Positions 16,987-26,878 of a stretch of DNA of 64,000 bases are shown here, one piece after another (positions within the stretch are counted from its first letter, which is position 1; every line of letters begins with the position of its first letter). The DNA lies in contig CAJULX010000001.1 in NCBI GenBank assembly GCA_910587245.1, forward strand, positions 1 to 64,000, read 5' to 3'. Origin of the DNA: Candidatus Gastranaerophilales bacterium. Its GTDB lineage: Bacteria > Cyanobacteriota > Vampirovibrionia > Gastranaerophilales > Gastranaerophilaceae. A model generated the notes under the pieces. The model saw only the letters and a list, made by a program, of their open reading frames with translations. It was not told where the DNA came from and did no database searches. Position numbers and translations under genes: made by a program.

Positions 16987-17334
16987 TTAGTTTTTTTCAA
17001 AATCATCAACAAGATGAGTTAATTCCTTTTTGGATTTTTTCTTTTTATCCTTTTCCTCATCTTCTTTTTCGTCTTTATCTATAATATTAAACTTTTTAAT
17101 TCTTGAAGCATTTAAAAGCGCAAGGGAATCAAGCGCACTTCTTAACTGCGCCGAGCGATCAATAAAAACATTCTCTCTTTTTTCTTCTTCGGGTTCTCTC
17201 TGACCCTGCGCGAAATATTCCCCGCCCTGACCCATTTTATCATCCGAAGTTTTATTCGCCATGCCTGAAGCGTCTCCGGATTTAAAATTAAAGCCATTCA
17301 GCCCGAGAAAACCTGTCGAGCGATTGTCGACCAT
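16987..17334 (-). CDS. Charged, probably disordered 115-aa protein
   Basis: The N-terminus is Gly/Ser/Asn-rich (TGFLGLNGFNFKSGD). A central helix RSAQLRSALDSLALLNASRIKKF is the only likely folded part. The C-terminus is a Lys/Glu/Asp run ending in DDFEKN. It is 2 nt upstream of the PHP gene in the same direction. No family recognised. Confidence 0.55.
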   Translation of the reverse strand: MVDNRSTGFLGLNGFNFKSGDASGMANKTSDDKMGQGGEYFAQGQREPEEEKRENVFIDRSAQLRSALDSLALLNASRIKKFNIIDKDEKEDEEKDKKKKSKKELTHLVDDFEKN

Positions 17335-17608
17335 ATTTTCCTACCTTCTTACCTTTTTGCTTATAAACCCTTAATTTTCCTCGTTATTGTTTATTGTATC
17401 ATTCTTTACGGTTTTAAGCAAAAAGATTCGCTTTGTTTTATTCAAAACCCGAAAAAAAATTTTTTTGCGCCTTTTATTTATAAATATATTAAAAGATTTT
17501 GCGGGTTGTTTACAAAACGTAAAAATTAGTAAATTGTATAGGCAAAAATTATGTTTTTTTGCTTTTATGTATATAATATTAATATCAAATTATCAAGGGA
17601 TTTAATTA

Positions 17609-19105
17609 TTGAACAAAAACATATCTTTCAAATCAAACCCCATAGAAGCTTTAAGGGAAAATTACGACATTAAGCCTTCCGTTTTATATGACAGAAATTC
17701 TTACGAAGAAGAAACGGTAACCGCGCCTCTTTTGGATGCGCTTGAAGCTTATAAAAAATCTCCTTCAATCGGTTTTCATATCCCGGGGCATAACAGAGGA
17801 AACGGGGTCTTAAGACGTTTTGAAGAATTAATCGGAAACAGTGCTCTTGCGCTTGATACGACGGATGAATTTGACGGGCTCGGCACCCTTCATCCCGCGA
17901 CAGGCGCCATAGCGGATGCAATGAAAGTTGCAAGCATTACCTATAATTCAAAACGTACATTCTTTATAACATCAGGAAGTACGATTTCAAATTTAGCTAT
18001 AGCATTTGGGGTAGTATCGCCTGAAGATGAAATTATTATTGCAAGAAATTCTCACCGCTCCGTACTTACGGGCACTATGCTTACGGGCTCAAATCCCACA
18101 TGGCTTATGCCCAAATTATTGGATGACTGGTCAATTTTCGGTGCAATTGAGGCTGATGAGCTTGAACATCAGCTTAATTTAAAACCCGATGCAAAATTTG
18201 TATGGGTGGTAAACCCTACATATGAGGGGATGGTATCAGATATTAAAGCAATGGCTGAAATCTGCAAAAAGCATAATATACCTTTGATTGTGGATGAAGC
18301 GCACGGATCTCTTTGGAATTACAGTACGGAATTACCCGTATCTGCGCTTGAACTCGGCGCAGATGCCGTTGTTCATTCTCTGCATAAAACAGGCGGTGCT
18401 ATGACACAGGCTTCAATGCTTCATATTTCAAAAAATTCTAAGCTCGATGTTCATAAAATCGAACATGCTCTGAAGCTTTTACATACAACAAGCCCTTCAA
18501 TTCTTTTACTCGCAAGTCTTGATGCGGCGCGTGCGCATTTAAGTTCTAAAAGAGGGCAGAATTTAATTAAAAACGCTATTGAAAATGCAAAATATTTCAG
18601 ACGTGAAGCTAAAAATATCAAAAATCTTTCAGTATTGGGGGAAGATGATAACGTTAAATATGATGTTACAAAAATTTTCATTAAAATGGAAGGTTTGAGC
18701 GGAAAGCGTTTAGAAACCATACTTGAATTGGATTTTAACATTGAAATTGAATCCGCATCGGATGTCGGGGTATTGATTTTATCAAATATCGGAAACACAA
18801 GAGCTGAATTTGAATATTTAATCGGTGCGCTTAAAGAAATTTCAAAGCGCGAATATCCTGATATATGCCACCTTGAAGGCAAAAAATATATGCCTTTAAT
18901 GAGGCCTGTTACCGTGATGAACCCGAGGGATGCATATTTTGCACCTAAAAAGCTTGTCAAAATTGAAGAGGCTGTCGGAAGAATTTCTGCAGAAGTAATA
19001 GCACTCTGCCCTCCGGGAATTTCCGTGCTTTTGCCGGGCGAAATTATAAAAGAGGAGCATCTTCCTTATTTATCGGATTTTTCAGAAATTGAAGTAATAG
19101 ATTGA
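17609..19105 (+). CDS. speA: PLP-dependent Orn/Lys/Arg decarboxylase (SpeA/YaaO-type)
   Basis: 498 aa, the short Bacillus-like form of the fold-type I basic amino acid decarboxylases that lacks the N-terminal wing domain. Motifs are FHIPGHNRGNG near 57, GSTISN near 124, VDEAHGS (228-234) with the cofactor Asp, and Schiff-base Lys260 in HSLHKTGGAMTQ. The C-terminal domain has LCPPGISVLLPGE. The start is TTG with AAGGGA about 10 nt upstream. Arginine as substrate, for polyamine synthesis, is the common assignment; lysine cannot be excluded. It is followed 53 nt later by coaX. Confidence 0.85.
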   Translation: MNKNISFKSNPIEALRENYDIKPSVLYDRNSYEEETVTAPLLDALEAYKKSPSIGFHIPGHNRGNGVLRRFEELIGNSALALDTTDEFDGLGTLHPATGAIADAMKVASITYNSKRTFFITSGSTISNLAIAFGVVSPEDEIIIARNSHRSVLTGTMLTGSNPTWLMPKLLDDWSIFGAIEADELEHQLNLKPDAKFVWVVNPTYEGMVSDIKAMAEICKKHNIPLIVDEAHGSLWNYSTELPVSALELGADAVVHSLHKTGGAMTQASMLHISKNSKLDVHKIEHALKLLHTTSPSILLLASLDAARAHLSSKRGQNLIKNAIENAKYFRREAKNIKNLSVLGEDDNVKYDVTKIFIKMEGLSGKRLETILELDFNIEIESASDVGVLILSNIGNTRAEFEYLIGALKEISKREYPDICHLEGKKYMPLMRPVTVMNPRDAYFAPKKLVKIEEAVGRISAEVIALCPPGISVLLPGEIIKEEHLPYLSDFSEIEVID

Positions 19106-19158
19106 AGTTATCGGGGGCAGGTTTAAATAACCGCAAATCAAGTTGAAAGGGAGTTTTA

Positions 19159-19929
19159 ATGCTTCTTGCTGTTGATATAGGAAATACACACACAAACATA
19201 GGGGTTTTTTCAGGGGATGAACTTCTTATAAACTGGAATGTTTCATCAGATTTAAAGCGCACCGTTGATGAATACGGAATTTTGATTTCAAGCCTTCTTT
19301 CTTCCATCTCTCAAAAGCCTGATATTAAGGCGGCTATTATATCAACCGTTGTACCGCCTTTAGGAGAAATTTTTAAAGGAGCTTTAAATAAATATTTAAA
19401 TATTGAAAGCCTTCTTGTTTCGCATAAATTAAAACTTCCTTTTGAAATTGATTTGGATGAACCTAAAGAACTTGGCGCGGATAGGATTGCAAATGCGGCG
19501 GCTGCCGTAAAATTATACAAATTGCCTGCTATTGTTATAGATTTTGGCACCGCAACAACATTTGATATTGTGGATAAAAATAAAAAGTTCGTTGGCGGTA
19601 TAATTGCTCCGGGGCTTAAAATTCAAGCAAATTCTTTAAGCAGTTTTACATCAAAACTGCCTAAAGTAAAAATTGAAGCGCCAAAAACAGCTATCGGCAA
19701 AAATACTATAAATGCCATGATGTCAGGGATTGTAAGGGGTCATGCCTGTATGATAGACGGTATGATAAAACTTTGTGAAGAAGAACTTAATGCTGCAGGA
19801 AGCGCATGTGTTATTGCAACGGGCGGTTTTTCAAGCGTTTTGTTTTCAAACCTTGAGAGGGATTTTGATTACATTAATAAAGATTTAACGCTTCAGGGGC
19901 TTAAATATTTGTATGAATTAAATAAATAA
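19159..19929 (+). CDS. coaX: Type III pantothenate kinase (CoaX)
   Basis: First step of coenzyme A synthesis: ATP-dependent phosphorylation of pantothenate. 256 aa with ASKHA-fold motifs: phosphate-1 DIGNTHTN (5-12), LGADRIANAAAA near 108 (substrate and monovalent cation site), DFGTATTFDIVD near 130 and ATGGFSS near 220. A GAAAGGGAG ribosome site precedes it. It lies in a run speA-coaX-dut-cstA with short spacers. Confidence 0.95.
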   Translation: MLLAVDIGNTHTNIGVFSGDELLINWNVSSDLKRTVDEYGILISSLLSSISQKPDIKAAIISTVVPPLGEIFKGALNKYLNIESLLVSHKLKLPFEIDLDEPKELGADRIANAAAAVKLYKLPAIVIDFGTATTFDIVDKNKKFVGGIIAPGLKIQANSLSSFTSKLPKVKIEAPKTAIGKNTINAMMSGIVRGHACMIDGMIKLCEEELNAAGSACVIATGGFSSVLFSNLERDFDYINKDLTLQGLKYLYELNK

Positions 19930-19944
19930 GGGGAGTTTAAGAGA

Positions 19945-20388
19945 ATGGAAAAGATTGAACTGAAGGTTGAAAAATTGCCTCACTGTGCAGGTTTGCCTGA
20001 ATATAAAACGGCAGGGGCGGCAGGCATGGATATTATGGCGGCGGTTGATGAACCTGTAACTTTAAAACCGCTTGAGCGTGCTTTAATTCCAACAGGCATA
20101 AAAATTGAACTTCCGCACGGATATGAAGCGCAAATCCGCCCGAGAAGCGGTCTTGCAATAAAAAGCGGTATTACTTTATCAAATTGTGTGGGCACAATTG
20201 ATGAAGATTACAGGGGCGAAGTTTGTGTCGGGATGATAAATTTATCAAACGAAGATTTTACAATTAAAAGAGGGGATAGAATAGCGCAAATGCTTATAGC
20301 ACCTGTTGTTCGGGCTGAAATATCCGTTACGGGAGAATTGACCTCCACGGCGCGCGGTGCAGGCGGATTCGGACATACGGGAGTATAA
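19945..20388 (+). CDS. dut: dUTP diphosphatase (Dut)
   Basis: Trimeric dUTPase, converts dUTP to dUMP and limits uracil in DNA. 147 aa with all five motifs: AGAAGMDI near 24, RPRSGLA near 70, [10 protein letters not shown] near 88, RGDRIAQM near 112 and C-terminal GAGGFGHTG. It lies 15 nt after coaX with a GGGGAG site. Confidence 0.96.
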   Translation: MEKIELKVEKLPHCAGLPEYKTAGAAGMDIMAAVDEPVTLKPLERALIPTGIKIELPHGYEAQIRPRSGLAIKSGITLSNCVGTIDEDYRGEVCVGMINLSNEDFTIKRGDRIAQMLIAPVVRAEISVTGELTSTARGAGGFGHTGV

Positions 20389-20415
20389 AAATTCCTTTAA
20401 AAACGGGGGTTGATT

Positions 20416-21852
20416 TTGACTACATTTATCATCGGACTTTTAATTTTATTGTTCGGGTATATATTTTATTCAAAATATATCGAGAGAATTTTTGCGCCTG
20501 ATGACAGAAAAACCCCTGCGGTAAGCCAAAATGACGGGGTTGATTTTATTCCGTTATCTTTAAATAAAAATATGCTTATTCATCTTTTGAATATTGCGGG
20601 TTTGGGGCCAATCCTAGGGGCAATTCAGGGGATACTTTTCGGACCTACCGCATTTATTTTAATACCCCTGGGGTGTGTTTTTATGGGAAGCGTACATGAT
20701 TATTTTTGCGGGATGATATCAATCAGAAACGGTGGTGCGCAGATAACGGAGCTTATAAATAAATATTTAGGCAGGCGGTTTTATCAAATTTTTGTCGTTA
20801 TTGTGTCGATTATGCTTATTTTACTTTCCGCAGTTTTTATATATACGGCAGGGGATGTTATAGCGGAGCGCTTTTTTAGTCAGACGGATTTTTCAATCAA
20901 TAATCCCGTTATTGTTTCAATTTATTTTATAATTGCGCTTTATTATATACTTGCCGCTATGTTTCCCATTGATAAAATTATAGGCAGGTTCTATCCTGTT
21001 TTTACGGTAATGCTTCTTTTGGGCACACTTTTTATTCTTGCAGGATTTTTTATAAAGGGTATAAACCTTACCGAATTTAGTTTTTCAAATATTAATCTCC
21101 ACCCGAAGGGGCTGCATATTCTGCCGATTTTCTTTATGACGGTAAGCTGCGGGCTTTTATCGGGATTTCATTCAACGCAGGCTGTGATTATTTCAAGAAC
21201 GGTGGAGAACGAAAGACAAGGTAAAAGAATTTTCTACGGCATGATGTGTGTTGAATCTTTAATTGCGATGATTTGGGCTGCGGCAGCTATGGGTGTATAT
21301 AATCAAAATATAGTGCCTGAGGGGATTATAGGCACGGCTAATGTTATAAACATAATTGCGGATAATTTTGTAACACCTTATCTTGCATGGGTGGTAACGC
21401 TTGCAGTTGTGATTTTGCCTATTACGTCAGGAGACACTGCGCTTCGGGCTTTAAGACTTACTTTGTGTGATATCTTTAAATTAAAGCAGGAGGCTGTTTT
21501 AAACAGGGTTAAAATAATGATTCCCATTGTAGTTTTGCTTGTTTTGATTTTATGGTGGGCAAAATGCAACAGTGACAGCTTTTCTCTTATCTGGCGTTAT
21601 TTCACGTTTGTAAATCAGCTTATCGCAATTCCTACTTTTCTTTATGCGACGGTTTATTTATATCGCGAGGGTAAAAACTATTTTGTTACTTTAATTCCGG
21701 GGTTATTTTATATTTTTATAACTTCATCATTTATTTTAAATGCAAAAATAGGGTTCAATCTGCCTTATGCGGTTTCAGAAATTGCAGGGGTTATATTAAC
21801 AATATTAAGCCTGTATTTTATTGTAAAGAAATATTTAAAAAAGGCAGAGTAG
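20416..21852 (+). CDS. cstA: CstA-family peptide/pyruvate transporter
   Basis: 478 aa (480 from TTG at 20410). The TTG at 20416 is preferred because a GGGGG ribosome site ends 6 nt before it but directly abuts 20410. It is an integral membrane protein of the carbon starvation CstA family, here the short form (E. coli CstA is about 700 aa). Signature parts are LLNIAGLGPILGAIQG near 62, SVHDYFCGMISIR near 95 and SCGLLSGFHSTQA near 243. About 12-14 helices. The stop codon sits in the loop of its own terminator. Confidence 0.88.
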   Translation: MTTFIIGLLILLFGYIFYSKYIERIFAPDDRKTPAVSQNDGVDFIPLSLNKNMLIHLLNIAGLGPILGAIQGILFGPTAFILIPLGCVFMGSVHDYFCGMISIRNGGAQITELINKYLGRRFYQIFVVIVSIMLILLSAVFIYTAGDVIAERFFSQTDFSINNPVIVSIYFIIALYYILAAMFPIDKIIGRFYPVFTVMLLLGTLFILAGFFIKGINLTEFSFSNINLHPKGLHILPIFFMTVSCGLLSGFHSTQAVIISRTVENERQGKRIFYGMMCVESLIAMIWAAAAMGVYNQNIVPEGIIGTANVINIIADNFVTPYLAWVVTLAVVILPITSGDTALRALRLTLCDIFKLKQEAVLNRVKIMIPIVVLLVLILWWAKCNSDSFSLIWRYFTFVNQLIAIPTFLYATVYLYREGKNYFVTLIPGLFYIFITSSFILNAKIGFNLPYAVSEIAGVILTILSLYFIVKKYLKKAE

Positions 21853-21869
21853 TTTAATCTCTGCCTTTT
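21839..21869 (+). terminator. Terminator overlapping the cstA stop
   Basis: An 11-bp perfect stem AAAAGGCAGAG / CTCTGCCTTTT with a 9-nt loop that contains the TAG stop. T-rich downstream. Confidence 0.85.
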
Positions 21870-21889
21870 GTTTTATAAAATTTTTGTGT

Positions 21890-22870
21890 TTACAGCATTG
21901 TTTTTCTTAATTCTTCGCCTGATTTCGGGCTCAGGTAAGCGGGAGCAATATCAAACACTGTTTTGCAGCCTGTTTGCCCCTCTTTATTAAGCTTATATGC
22001 AGCTCTTGCATATGCTACGAGTACGCTTGACGTAAATTCGGGGTTTGAATCAAGTTTTAAATTGTATTCTATAATGTGGCTGTTTTCTTTATTTAAGCCT
22101 GTTTTACCCGTTCTGAATACAAAGCCGCCGTGCGGGATTTTTGAATGGTTTTGTTTTAATTCATCCAATGAAATAAAATGCACGGTTGTATCATAGTCAG
22201 AGAAGTAATTAGGCATATTTTTAATTTCTTCTTCAACCTTTTTAGGGTCTGCGCCTTCTTTTAAAACAACATAGCATTCTCTTGTGTGTTTTTCGCGGGT
22301 TGAAAGGGTCGGGTTTTCGCAGTTTTTAACCGCGTTTAACGCTTTTTCCACAGGAACAGTGTATTGTTTAGCATCCAAAACACCTTCCACCCTTCTTATA
22401 GCGTCAGAGTGCCCCTGACTTACACCCCTTCCCCAGAAGGTATAATCATTTCCTTCAGGCAGAATGGCATTTGCATACATTCTGTTTAAAGAAAACATCC
22501 CGGGGTCCCAGCCTACTGATATAATGCCGATTTTGCCCGCTTCTTTTACTGAAGCGTCAACATTTGCAAAGTGTTCGGGGATTTTTGCGTGCGTATCAAA
22601 GCTGTCTATAACGTTGAACATTTTAGCGTATTTTGGTGTTTGAACGGGTAAATCCGTTGCACTTCCGCCGCAAAGGATTAAAACATCAATTTTATCTTTC
22701 CAGTTTTCAATTTCTGAAACGCTTACAACTTTTACATTTGTTGCGGGTTTTAATGTTTCGGGCGCGCGTCTTGTAAATATTGCACAAAGCTCCATATCGG
22801 GGTTTTGCTGAACAGCGGCTTCAACCCCTCTGCCAAGGTTTCCGTATCCTAAAATTCCTAATCTTATCAT
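21890..22870 (-). CDS. ddh: meso-Diaminopimelate dehydrogenase (Ddh)
   Basis: NADPH-dependent reductive amination of tetrahydrodipicolinate directly to meso-DAP, the one-step lysine/peptidoglycan route. 326 aa. GYGNLGRGV (8-16) is the nucleotide site. The substrate region shows SVGWDPGMFSLNR near 118 and FWGRGVSQGHSDAIRRVEGV near 145, diagnostic of Ddh. It has GAGG 8 nt before the ATG. It lies downstream of gdhA on the same strand after a 183-bp spacer; both enzymes fix ammonia with NADPH. Confidence 0.94.
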   Translation of the reverse strand: MIRLGILGYGNLGRGVEAAVQQNPDMELCAIFTRRAPETLKPATNVKVVSVSEIENWKDKIDVLILCGGSATDLPVQTPKYAKMFNVIDSFDTHAKIPEHFANVDASVKEAGKIGIISVGWDPGMFSLNRMYANAILPEGNDYTFWGRGVSQGHSDAIRRVEGVLDAKQYTVPVEKALNAVKNCENPTLSTREKHTRECYVVLKEGADPKKVEEEIKNMPNYFSDYDTTVHFISLDELKQNHSKIPHGGFVFRTGKTGLNKENSHIIEYNLKLDSNPEFTSSVLVAYARAAYKLNKEGQTGCKTVFDIAPAYLSPKSGEELRKTML

Positions 22871-23053
22871 TATTAATGCCTCTTTTTCTATTGGCTTGTT
22901 TGTTTCAAGATATTTGGTAAAAAGACGCGATCCCGTCGCTGCCGCTCCAATCCTGTATACAAGCTCATTGCACGCGCTTTAGCTTGCGCAATTCGTTTTG
23001 CATCTTTAACGGTCTTTTTACTCAAACATCTTTCAACTTCACGAAGCCTTTTG
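22871..23053 (-). other. Structured GC-richer spacer between gdhA and ddh
   Basis: A 10-bp perfect inverted repeat, GTAAAAAGAC (22917-22926) and GTCTTTTTAC (23012-23021), encloses 85 nt with a further ATTGC/GCAAT stem. On the minus strand one frame stays open for 56 codons (23058 down to a TAG at 22888) and is Lys/Arg-rich, but it has no ATG or ribosome site at its head. It could be a structured leader of ddh or a decayed small gene. Confidence 0.4.
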
Positions 23054-24448
23054 CTAAATCAATCCTTGAGATTTCATACCTTTTGCGATTTTTCTGAATG
23101 CCGCGATGTTTGCACCTGCAACGTAATTGTTGCCGTATCCGTATTCTTCTGCGGCTTTTTTTGTTTGAGCAAAGATGTTTGTCATAATGCCGTCAAGTTT
23201 TTTATCCACTTCATCAAAGCTCCAGAAATATCTCATAGAATTCTGGCACATTTCTAGCGCTGAAGTTGCAACACCGCCTGCATTTGCCGCTTTACCGGGG
23301 GCAACAAGCACGCCGTTTGATAAAAAGTATTCTACAGCTTCATTTGTACACGGCATATTGGCACCTTCGCCCACCGCTTTTGCACCGTTTTCTGTTAAGA
23401 CTTTTGCAGCGTTTATATTAATATCATTTTGAGTAGCGCATGGAAGCACAATATCTGCCTTGATTGTATATACAGCAGGGATTTCGCCGTTATTTTCCAT
23501 ATACTGTGCGGAAGGAACGCTGTCTTTGTATTCTTTAATTCTGCCTCTTTTTACTTCTTTAATTTCTTTTACAATATCAAGCTTAATGCCGTCTTTATCA
23601 TAGATGCATCCGTTTGAATCGCTCATGGCTACAACGTTTGCGCCGTATTCCTGTGCTTTTTCGCAAGCATAAATTGCAACGTTTCCTGAGCCTGATATAA
23701 TAACGGTTTTACCTTTTAATTCCATCGAGTTTGCTTTAAGCATTTCTCTCATAAAGTAAATTAAGCCGTAGCCTGTTGCTTCTTTTCTTGCAAGAGAACC
23801 GCCGTAATCAAGACCTTTGCCTGTTAAAACGCCTGCTTCATAGTTATTTTTAATTCTTCTGTACTGACCGAAAAGATATCCGATTTCTCTTCCGCCAACG
23901 CCGATATCGCCTGCGGGAACGTCAACATCCTGTCCTATATGTTTTTGTAATTCTGTCATAAAGCTCTGGCAGAAACGCATAATTTCATTGTCGGATTTTC
24001 CTTTCGGGTCAAAATCGGAACCACCCTTGCCGCCGCCAATCGGAAGCCCCGTAAGAGCGTTTTTAAAGATTTGTTCAAATGCTAAAAATTTCATAATGCT
24101 CTGGTTAACGGTGGGGTGAAATCTCAAACCGCCTTTATAGGGCCCCAGGGTACCGTTAAATTGAACTCTGAAACCTCTGTTTACCTGTGCCTGCCCTTTA
24201 TCGTCAATCCAGGGAACACGGAAAGAAATAATTCTTTCGGGTTCTATAATACGTTCTAAAAGAGCAATGGGCTTGTATTCTTCTTCGTGTTTTAAGATAA
24301 CGGGTTCAAGCGTTCCTAAAACTTCTTTTACAGCTTGCAAAAATTCGGGTTCATTCGGATTTTTTGAAGCCGCCAAATTGATAATTTCATTTAAATAAGC
24401 TGATTTTGTGCCGTTTTGAGTACCGTTTAAGGTGCAAGAATTGTTCAT
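23054..24448 (-). CDS. gdhA: NADP-specific glutamate dehydrogenase (GdhA)
   Basis: 464 aa. Reductive amination of 2-oxoglutarate with ammonia. The hexameric bacterial class is shown by GPYKGGLRFHP near 95, PIGGGKGGSDFDP with the catalytic Lys near 140, the PAGDIGVGGREIGY segment near 178 and the Rossmann motif SGSGNVAIYACEKA near 250. The length is typical for the NADP form. It carries its own promoter and is transcribed toward ddh. Confidence 0.96.
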   Translation of the reverse strand: MNNSCTLNGTQNGTKSAYLNEIINLAASKNPNEPEFLQAVKEVLGTLEPVILKHEEEYKPIALLERIIEPERIISFRVPWIDDKGQAQVNRGFRVQFNGTLGPYKGGLRFHPTVNQSIMKFLAFEQIFKNALTGLPIGGGKGGSDFDPKGKSDNEIMRFCQSFMTELQKHIGQDVDVPAGDIGVGGREIGYLFGQYRRIKNNYEAGVLTGKGLDYGGSLARKEATGYGLIYFMREMLKANSMELKGKTVIISGSGNVAIYACEKAQEYGANVVAMSDSNGCIYDKDGIKLDIVKEIKEVKRGRIKEYKDSVPSAQYMENNGEIPAVYTIKADIVLPCATQNDININAAKVLTENGAKAVGEGANMPCTNEAVEYFLSNGVLVAPGKAANAGGVATSALEMCQNSMRYFWSFDEVDKKLDGIMTNIFAQTKKAAEEYGYGNNYVAGANIAAFRKIAKGMKSQGLI

Positions 24449-24487
24449 AAGGCTGTTTTCTCCATAATATAATAATTTTATGGGAAA

Positions 24488-24493
24488 ATTATA
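24488..24493 (-). promoter_or_regulatory. Extended -10 of gdhA
   Basis: On the minus strand it reads TGGTATAAT, a TGn-extended -10 about 40 nt before the ATG. The -35 is poorly conserved. Confidence 0.55.
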
Positions 24494-24529
24494 CCATAAA
24501 GGTGTTTTTTAAAAATGTAAATTTTTTAT

Positions 24530-25750
24530 TTAAATTTCATCAAGGGCGCTGCGGTCAAAATTTTTAAAAATCAAGCCCAGCATATAAATTGACCCGCAAA
24601 TCACCGTTAAATCAAAATTTTTATCATTCATTTCAAGCAGGGGATTTGTAATTTTTTCGATATCATTCTCAGTCTTTATTAAATCATTGTATTTTAAGGC
24701 ATTAGGGTAATTAAATTCGTAAAAACATATCTTTTTTTGCGCGTTTACGCTTTTTAAGTACCGTAAGACCTCTTTATAATCTTTATTTTTAAGACAACCG
24801 AATATAAATTTTATTTTTTTATCTTTAAAATTTCCATTTAGAAAATCCGTTAAAACCCTTGCTCCGTCAGGATTATGACAGGCATCAACAAGTGTTTTTT
24901 TATTAATAAATTCAAGTCTGAATTTCCATTGAACTGTGCAAAGAGCCTCTTTAAGCGTTTTTTGGTCTATCTTGAAACCTTTTGTATTTAATATTTCAAC
25001 TGCTTTTAGCGCAAGGGCAAGGTTTTCACCCTGATGGGTGCCGTTTAAATTGAATTTTATTTTTTCCCCGTTAATTAATATATATCCGCCTTTTACGGGT
25101 ATGGCTTCGGTTTCAAATATAATGCCTTCTTTTTTATCTGCCTCATTGTAAAGTGTTTTATACCCCTTGTTTTTCTTTAAAAATACAGCAGGGCAGCCTT
25201 TTTTAATTATTCCCGCTTTTTCTTTTGAAATTTCTTCTATGGTATTCCCGAGGCGCTCTTTATGTTCAAGGCTTATTGAGGTTATAATTGAGGCGAGCGG
25301 ATTTTCTATAACATTGGTGGAGTCTAATCTTCCGCCGAGCCCTGTTTCCAGAATTACGATATCACAGGCTTTTTCGTTAAAATATAAAAAACCTGCCGCA
25401 GTCAAAATTTCAAATTCCGTCAATTCTATATTAAATTTTTTATCAAGGCTGTTAATTTCTTTTATCAGGCGCTCAAAGTCAAAATCGCTTATCTGCTGTT
25501 TATTTATGGTTATTCTTTCATTATATGAAAAAAGGTGCGGGCTTGTGAATTTGCCTGTTTTATATCCCGCTTTTGTTAAAATTTCTTCTAAAATTGCACA
25601 GGTGGAACCTTTGCCGTTTGAGCCAGCTACATGAATAATTTTCAGGTTTTTTTGCGGATTATTAAGAAGCTCCACAATTTTTGAAATCCGCTTCAAACCG
25701 AGCTCTATATGAAATTTTTCCGATGATGTTAAAATTTCAGCCGCATTCAT
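24530..25750 (-). CDS. folC: Folylpolyglutamate/dihydrofolate synthase (FolC)
   Basis: 406 aa Mur-ligase-superfamily enzyme adding glutamate to (dihydro)folates. P-loop GSNGKGST near 44-51, Omega-loop TSPHLFSYNERI near 70, ETGLGGRLDSTN near 133 and ACHNPDGAR near 290. It starts 3 nt after murG on the same strand, so it rides at the end of the cell-wall cluster. Confidence 0.93.
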   Translation of the reverse strand: MNAAEILTSSEKFHIELGLKRISKIVELLNNPQKNLKIIHVAGSNGKGSTCAILEEILTKAGYKTGKFTSPHLFSYNERITINKQQISDFDFERLIKEINSLDKKFNIELTEFEILTAAGFLYFNEKACDIVILETGLGGRLDSTNVIENPLASIITSISLEHKERLGNTIEEISKEKAGIIKKGCPAVFLKKNKGYKTLYNEADKKEGIIFETEAIPVKGGYILINGEKIKFNLNGTHQGENLALALKAVEILNTKGFKIDQKTLKEALCTVQWKFRLEFINKKTLVDACHNPDGARVLTDFLNGNFKDKKIKFIFGCLKNKDYKEVLRYLKSVNAQKKICFYEFNYPNALKYNDLIKTENDIEKITNPLLEMNDKNFDLTVICGSIYMLGLIFKNFDRSALDEI

Positions 25751-25753
25751 TAA

Positions 25754-26878
25754 TTATTTTCCTTGTTTTGAGGCTTTTGCGGCATTTAAAATGAGCTCTA
25801 AAATTTTTCCCGTAGGGTTTTCTTTTATTTCCTTTGATGCGATTTGCGCCATTTTATCAAGCTTTTCTTTGTTTGAAATTAAATCCTCAATAGTTTTTAT
25901 TAATAAATCGGATGTTAAATCGGAATCTTCAATATAAAGAGCAGCGCCTGTTTTTTCAATTTCGCGTGCATTTTTTCTTTGATGATCAGCTGCCGCATAA
26001 GGGTACGGCACAAGGATTGAAGGTTTCTTTGCGGCTAAAATTTCAGAAATGCTTAAAGAACCCGCGCGCGAAATTATTAAATCGGAAGCAAGAACGGGCA
26101 TATACATTTTTTCAAAGTAAGGACGCACAATGTGTTTACTGCAGATGTTTTCATCTTTTAATTTCAGCATCACCTCATCAAAATTTTTCTTTCCTGTTTG
26201 GAAAATTATTTTAACATTGTTATCCGCAAAATGTTTCAGTGCCCCGATTGCCGCATTATTTATACTTTTTGCACCCTGTGAACCGCCCATAATTAAAACG
26301 CAGAATTCATCCTTTAAATAAAATTCATTGCGCGCTTCCTCTTTTGAAATTGTGAAGAATTCTTCCCTGACGGGGTTTTTATAGTGTGTAATTTTTTTTG
26401 TTTTGATAAATTTTTCACCTTCCATAAAGGCTAAATTTACGGCAGAGGCATTTTTTGAGAATTTACGGGTTACAATCCCGGGGTGTGCATCTGAATCATG
26501 CATTACATAAGGGATTTTAAGGATATATGATACTATAACCATAGGGGCGCTTACATATCCTCCTGAGGCAAAAACCACATCGGGCTTATATTTTAGCGCA
26601 TAGCCCAAGCATTTAAAAACAGAAATTATGAGTAAAAATATCCATTTTATAAGCTTAAAATTGATTTTTCTCGGCATCCCGAAAACGGGAACATCAAGAA
26701 AAGAGGCGCCTATATTTGAAGCAATTTCAAACTCGGGATTTTTTTTGTTTCCTACGTAGAAAATATTTTTAAACCCCTCTTTTTTAAGCTCGTTAAATAT
26801 TGAAACACAGGGATAAATGTGTCCTCCCGTGCCGCCCCCCGTTAAGAAAAAAGTTTTTTCAGGCTGTTTTTTTTGCAT
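25754..26878 (-). CDS. murG: UDP-GlcNAc:undecaprenyl-PP-MurNAc-peptide transferase (MurG)
   Basis: 374 aa peripheral inner-membrane GT28 enzyme that makes lipid II from lipid I. N-terminal LTGGGTGGHIYPC (13-25), HDSDAHPGIVTRKFSK near 127, MGGSQGAKSINN near 195, and the donor-site RAGSLSISE and PYPYAAADHQRKNA in the C-terminal domain. It overlaps ftsW by 20 nt, the usual order in the dcw cluster. Confidence 0.95.
   Translation of the reverse strand: MQKKQPEKTFFLTGGGTGGHIYPCVSIFNELKKEGFKNIFYVGNKKNPEFEIASNIGASFLDVPVFGMPRKINFKLIKWIFLLIISVFKCLGYALKYKPDVVFASGGYVSAPMVIVSYILKIPYVMHDSDAHPGIVTRKFSKNASAVNLAFMEGEKFIKTKKITHYKNPVREEFFTISKEEARNEFYLKDEFCVLIMGGSQGAKSINNAAIGALKHFADNNVKIIFQTGKKNFDEVMLKLKDENICSKHIVRPYFEKMYMPVLASDLIISRAGSLSISEILAAKKPSILVPYPYAAADHQRKNAREIEKTGAALYIEDSDLTSDLLIKTIEDLISNKEKLDKMAQIASKEIKENPTGKILELILNAAKASKQGK

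Noticed and set aside
18451..18960. 169-aa minus-strand frame inside the decarboxylase gene
   Set aside because: Antisense shadow of a conserved PLP enzyme; no ribosome site or family.
25167..25634. 155-aa plus-strand frame inside folC
   Set aside because: Complement of a clear FolC frame; composition is a codon shadow.
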